Positions 5,398-6,548 of a DNA stretch of 6,548 nt are shown here, one piece after another. How positions within the stretch are numbered: the first letter of the stretch is position 1; each line of letters opens with the position of its first letter. Where the stretch lies: NCBI GenBank assembly GCA_029932015.1, contig JAOZQW010000038.1, forward strand, positions 1 to 6,548. The letters run 5' to 3'. A program made the position numbers and the translations under genes. The notes under the pieces are model-generated. The model searched no databases and was not told the DNA's origin. It saw only the letters and a program-made list of their open reading frames with translations. The DNA is from Candidatus Fermentibacteraceae bacterium (lineage in GTDB: Bacteria > Fermentibacterota > Fermentibacteria > Fermentibacterales > JCC-6).

Positions 5398-6548
5398 ATG
5401 TTCAGTGAGATACTCAAGTTCCGCAGGAAGATAGTCGGCCTCGGACTGCCCGCCATGGTCAGCACAGGCACTCTGGCCATCTGGGGTGTTTTTGCCATCT
5501 TCATCGCGAGAGCCCTTCCTGAAGAAGCGTATGCAGCTTACGCACTCGCGAGGAGCATACAGCTTTTCGGTGCTCTTCTCGGCGGCGGCTTCGTCATACA
5601 GGCTGTCATCAAATTTTCTTCCGAAGGGGATAGCAGCAGGGAGCGGCAGCTGGCGAATACCGGCATGCTTGTATCTGCTGCGCTGGCGGTTCTGAGCGCT
5701 CTCCTCCTTCTTTCGGGCAGCGGTATCCTGAGATCATTCTACAGTGATATCGACCTTCAGGGAATACCAGAGATCCTTGCCCTGTTCATTCTCGTCAGCA
5801 CGGCTTCACAGCTTCCGCGGAGTTTGCTTGTGGCCAGGCACAGACTGAACCAGGTAATGATCTCCGATATTATCTCCTTCCTGCTGAGAGTTGGATTCGT
5901 CGGAAGCTACATGCTGTCTGGAGCCCTGAATTCTCCCATCCAGATATTCTGGGCGATGATTATCGGTAATGCTGCTGCTCTGGTTGTGAATATCTGGCTT
6001 GCCAGGGACCTGATCTCACTCAGACTCGGTATTGGTCCGGGGCACGTCAAACTCCTGCTGGGATTTTCTATCTTCACACTTGGAACGAGTCTGGCGAATT
6101 TTGTCTATACCCGAACAGATATTCTACTGCTTGGTAAACTCGCGGAGCCTCTTCAAGTATCTGCCTACGGTGTCTGCAGGACCCTGACGGGATTTGTGCA
6201 GAATCTGATCACTGCATCAAACATGATCCTGCTCCCGCTTATATCCAGGATGTGGATGAGGGGGCAGCGGAAGGAGATACTGAGGAGAGCATTAAGCGGG
6301 ATTCTCCTGGTGGAGCTGATCCAGCTTCCGATTGTGCTGGCGTTCATATTCATGCCGAGGGGGCTCCTGCACTTCATATACAACGGTCGTTACGATCATG
6401 CATGGCCCGTTCTGCTGATACTGGGAGCTCTGACGATCATACGCCCACTGGGCAGCATTTTCTCCACGATGTCCCTCGGTATGGGCAAGCCATCATATTC
6501 ACTTTACAGCGTACTTGTATCAGCCGGAGTGAATGTCGGTCTCAATCT
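5398..6548 (+). CDS. wzx: Wzx-type polysaccharide flippase (PST/MOP family), 3' partial
   Basis: The frame is open from the ATG at 5398 to the window edge, giving 383 residues with no stop. The protein is strongly hydrophobic, with about ten or eleven candidate membrane helices (roughly 20-38, 55-72, 88-108, 124-141, 155-175, 183-203, 216-236, 266-283, 298-318, 335-355, 368-383). YTRTDILLLGKL (237-248), followed about ten residues later by AYGVCRTL, is the hallmark of the second half of O-antigen/exopolysaccharide flippases (usual form xRxDxxxLG, then YxxAxxL). A basic N-terminus (EILKFRRKIVGLG) precedes the first helix, as is usual. Family members have about 420-480 residues, so some 40-100 should lie beyond the edge. 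It should flip the lipid-linked repeat unit to the periplasm. It starts 45 nt after the chain-length gene, with only a weak, distant GGGAAAG (5379-5385) as ribosome site. TTG at 5395 is adjacent and in frame but less likely as start. Confidence 0.9.
   Translation, partial: MFSEILKFRRKIVGLGLPAMVSTGTLAIWGVFAIFIARALPEEAYAAYALARSIQLFGALLGGGFVIQAVIKFSSEGDSSRERQLANTGMLVSAALAVLSALLLLSGSGILRSFYSDIDLQGIPEILALFILVSTASQLPRSLLVARHRLNQVMISDIISFLLRVGFVGSYMLSGALNSPIQIFWAMIIGNAAALVVNIWLARDLISLRLGIGPGHVKLLLGFSIFTLGTSLANFVYTRTDILLLGKLAEPLQVSAYGVCRTLTGFVQNLITASNMILLPLISRMWMRGQRKEILRRALSGILLVELIQLPIVLAFIFMPRGLLHFIYNGRYDHAWPVLLILGALTIIRPLGSIFSTMSLGMGKPSYSLYSVLVSAGVNVGLN

Overview
The window is a compact run of genes, all on the + strand, and reads as the first part of a surface-polysaccharide (capsule, exopolysaccharide or O-antigen) locus. 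It opens with the last 61 codons of a secreted protein that ends in a FlgD-Ig-like / type IX-sorting-like beta domain. After a 28-nt gap come six tightly packed genes: a short-form glucose-1-phosphate thymidylyltransferase (RmlA), dTDP-glucose 4,6-dehydratase (RmlB), a UDP-glucuronate decarboxylase (UDP-xylose synthase), a signal-peptide-bearing Poly_export/SLBB outer-membrane exporter of the Wza class, a two-TM Wzz-type chain-length regulator with no kinase domain, and a Wzx-type flippase that runs off the right edge.

The genes fit together functionally. RmlA and RmlB make dTDP-4-keto-6-deoxyglucose, and the third enzyme makes UDP-xylose from UDP-glucuronate. Glycosyltransferases outside the window would use these to build a lipid-linked repeat unit. 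The flippase would move that unit across the inner membrane, the Wzz-type protein would set chain length, and the exporter would pass the polymer through the outer membrane. No glycosyltransferase, Wzy polymerase, rmlC/rmlD, UDP-glucose dehydrogenase or tyrosine kinase lies in the window. Gene junctions are a 4-nt overlap, a 7-nt gap, a 7-nt overlap, a 2-nt gap and one 45-nt gap, so a single transcript with translational coupling is likely.

The outer-membrane exporter and the sorting-like C-terminus point to a Gram-negative (diderm) bacterium. Base composition looks moderate (mid-50s % G+C by eye, not computed), with many AGG/AGA arginine codons. The sorting-like tail suggests the FCB group or a neighbouring candidate phylum. 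Clear purine-rich Shine-Dalgarno sites before most genes argue against Bacteroidetes proper, which rarely use them. This placement is tentative.

I found no RNA genes, mobile elements, CRISPR arrays or convincing terminators, and no gene-free stretch longer than 45 nt. I also saw no sign of a previously undescribed system. The points worth a second look are the mixed dTDP/UDP sugar gene set, the non-lipoprotein exporter with three SLBB-like modules, the short RmlA, and the sorting-domain protein next to a glycan locus.
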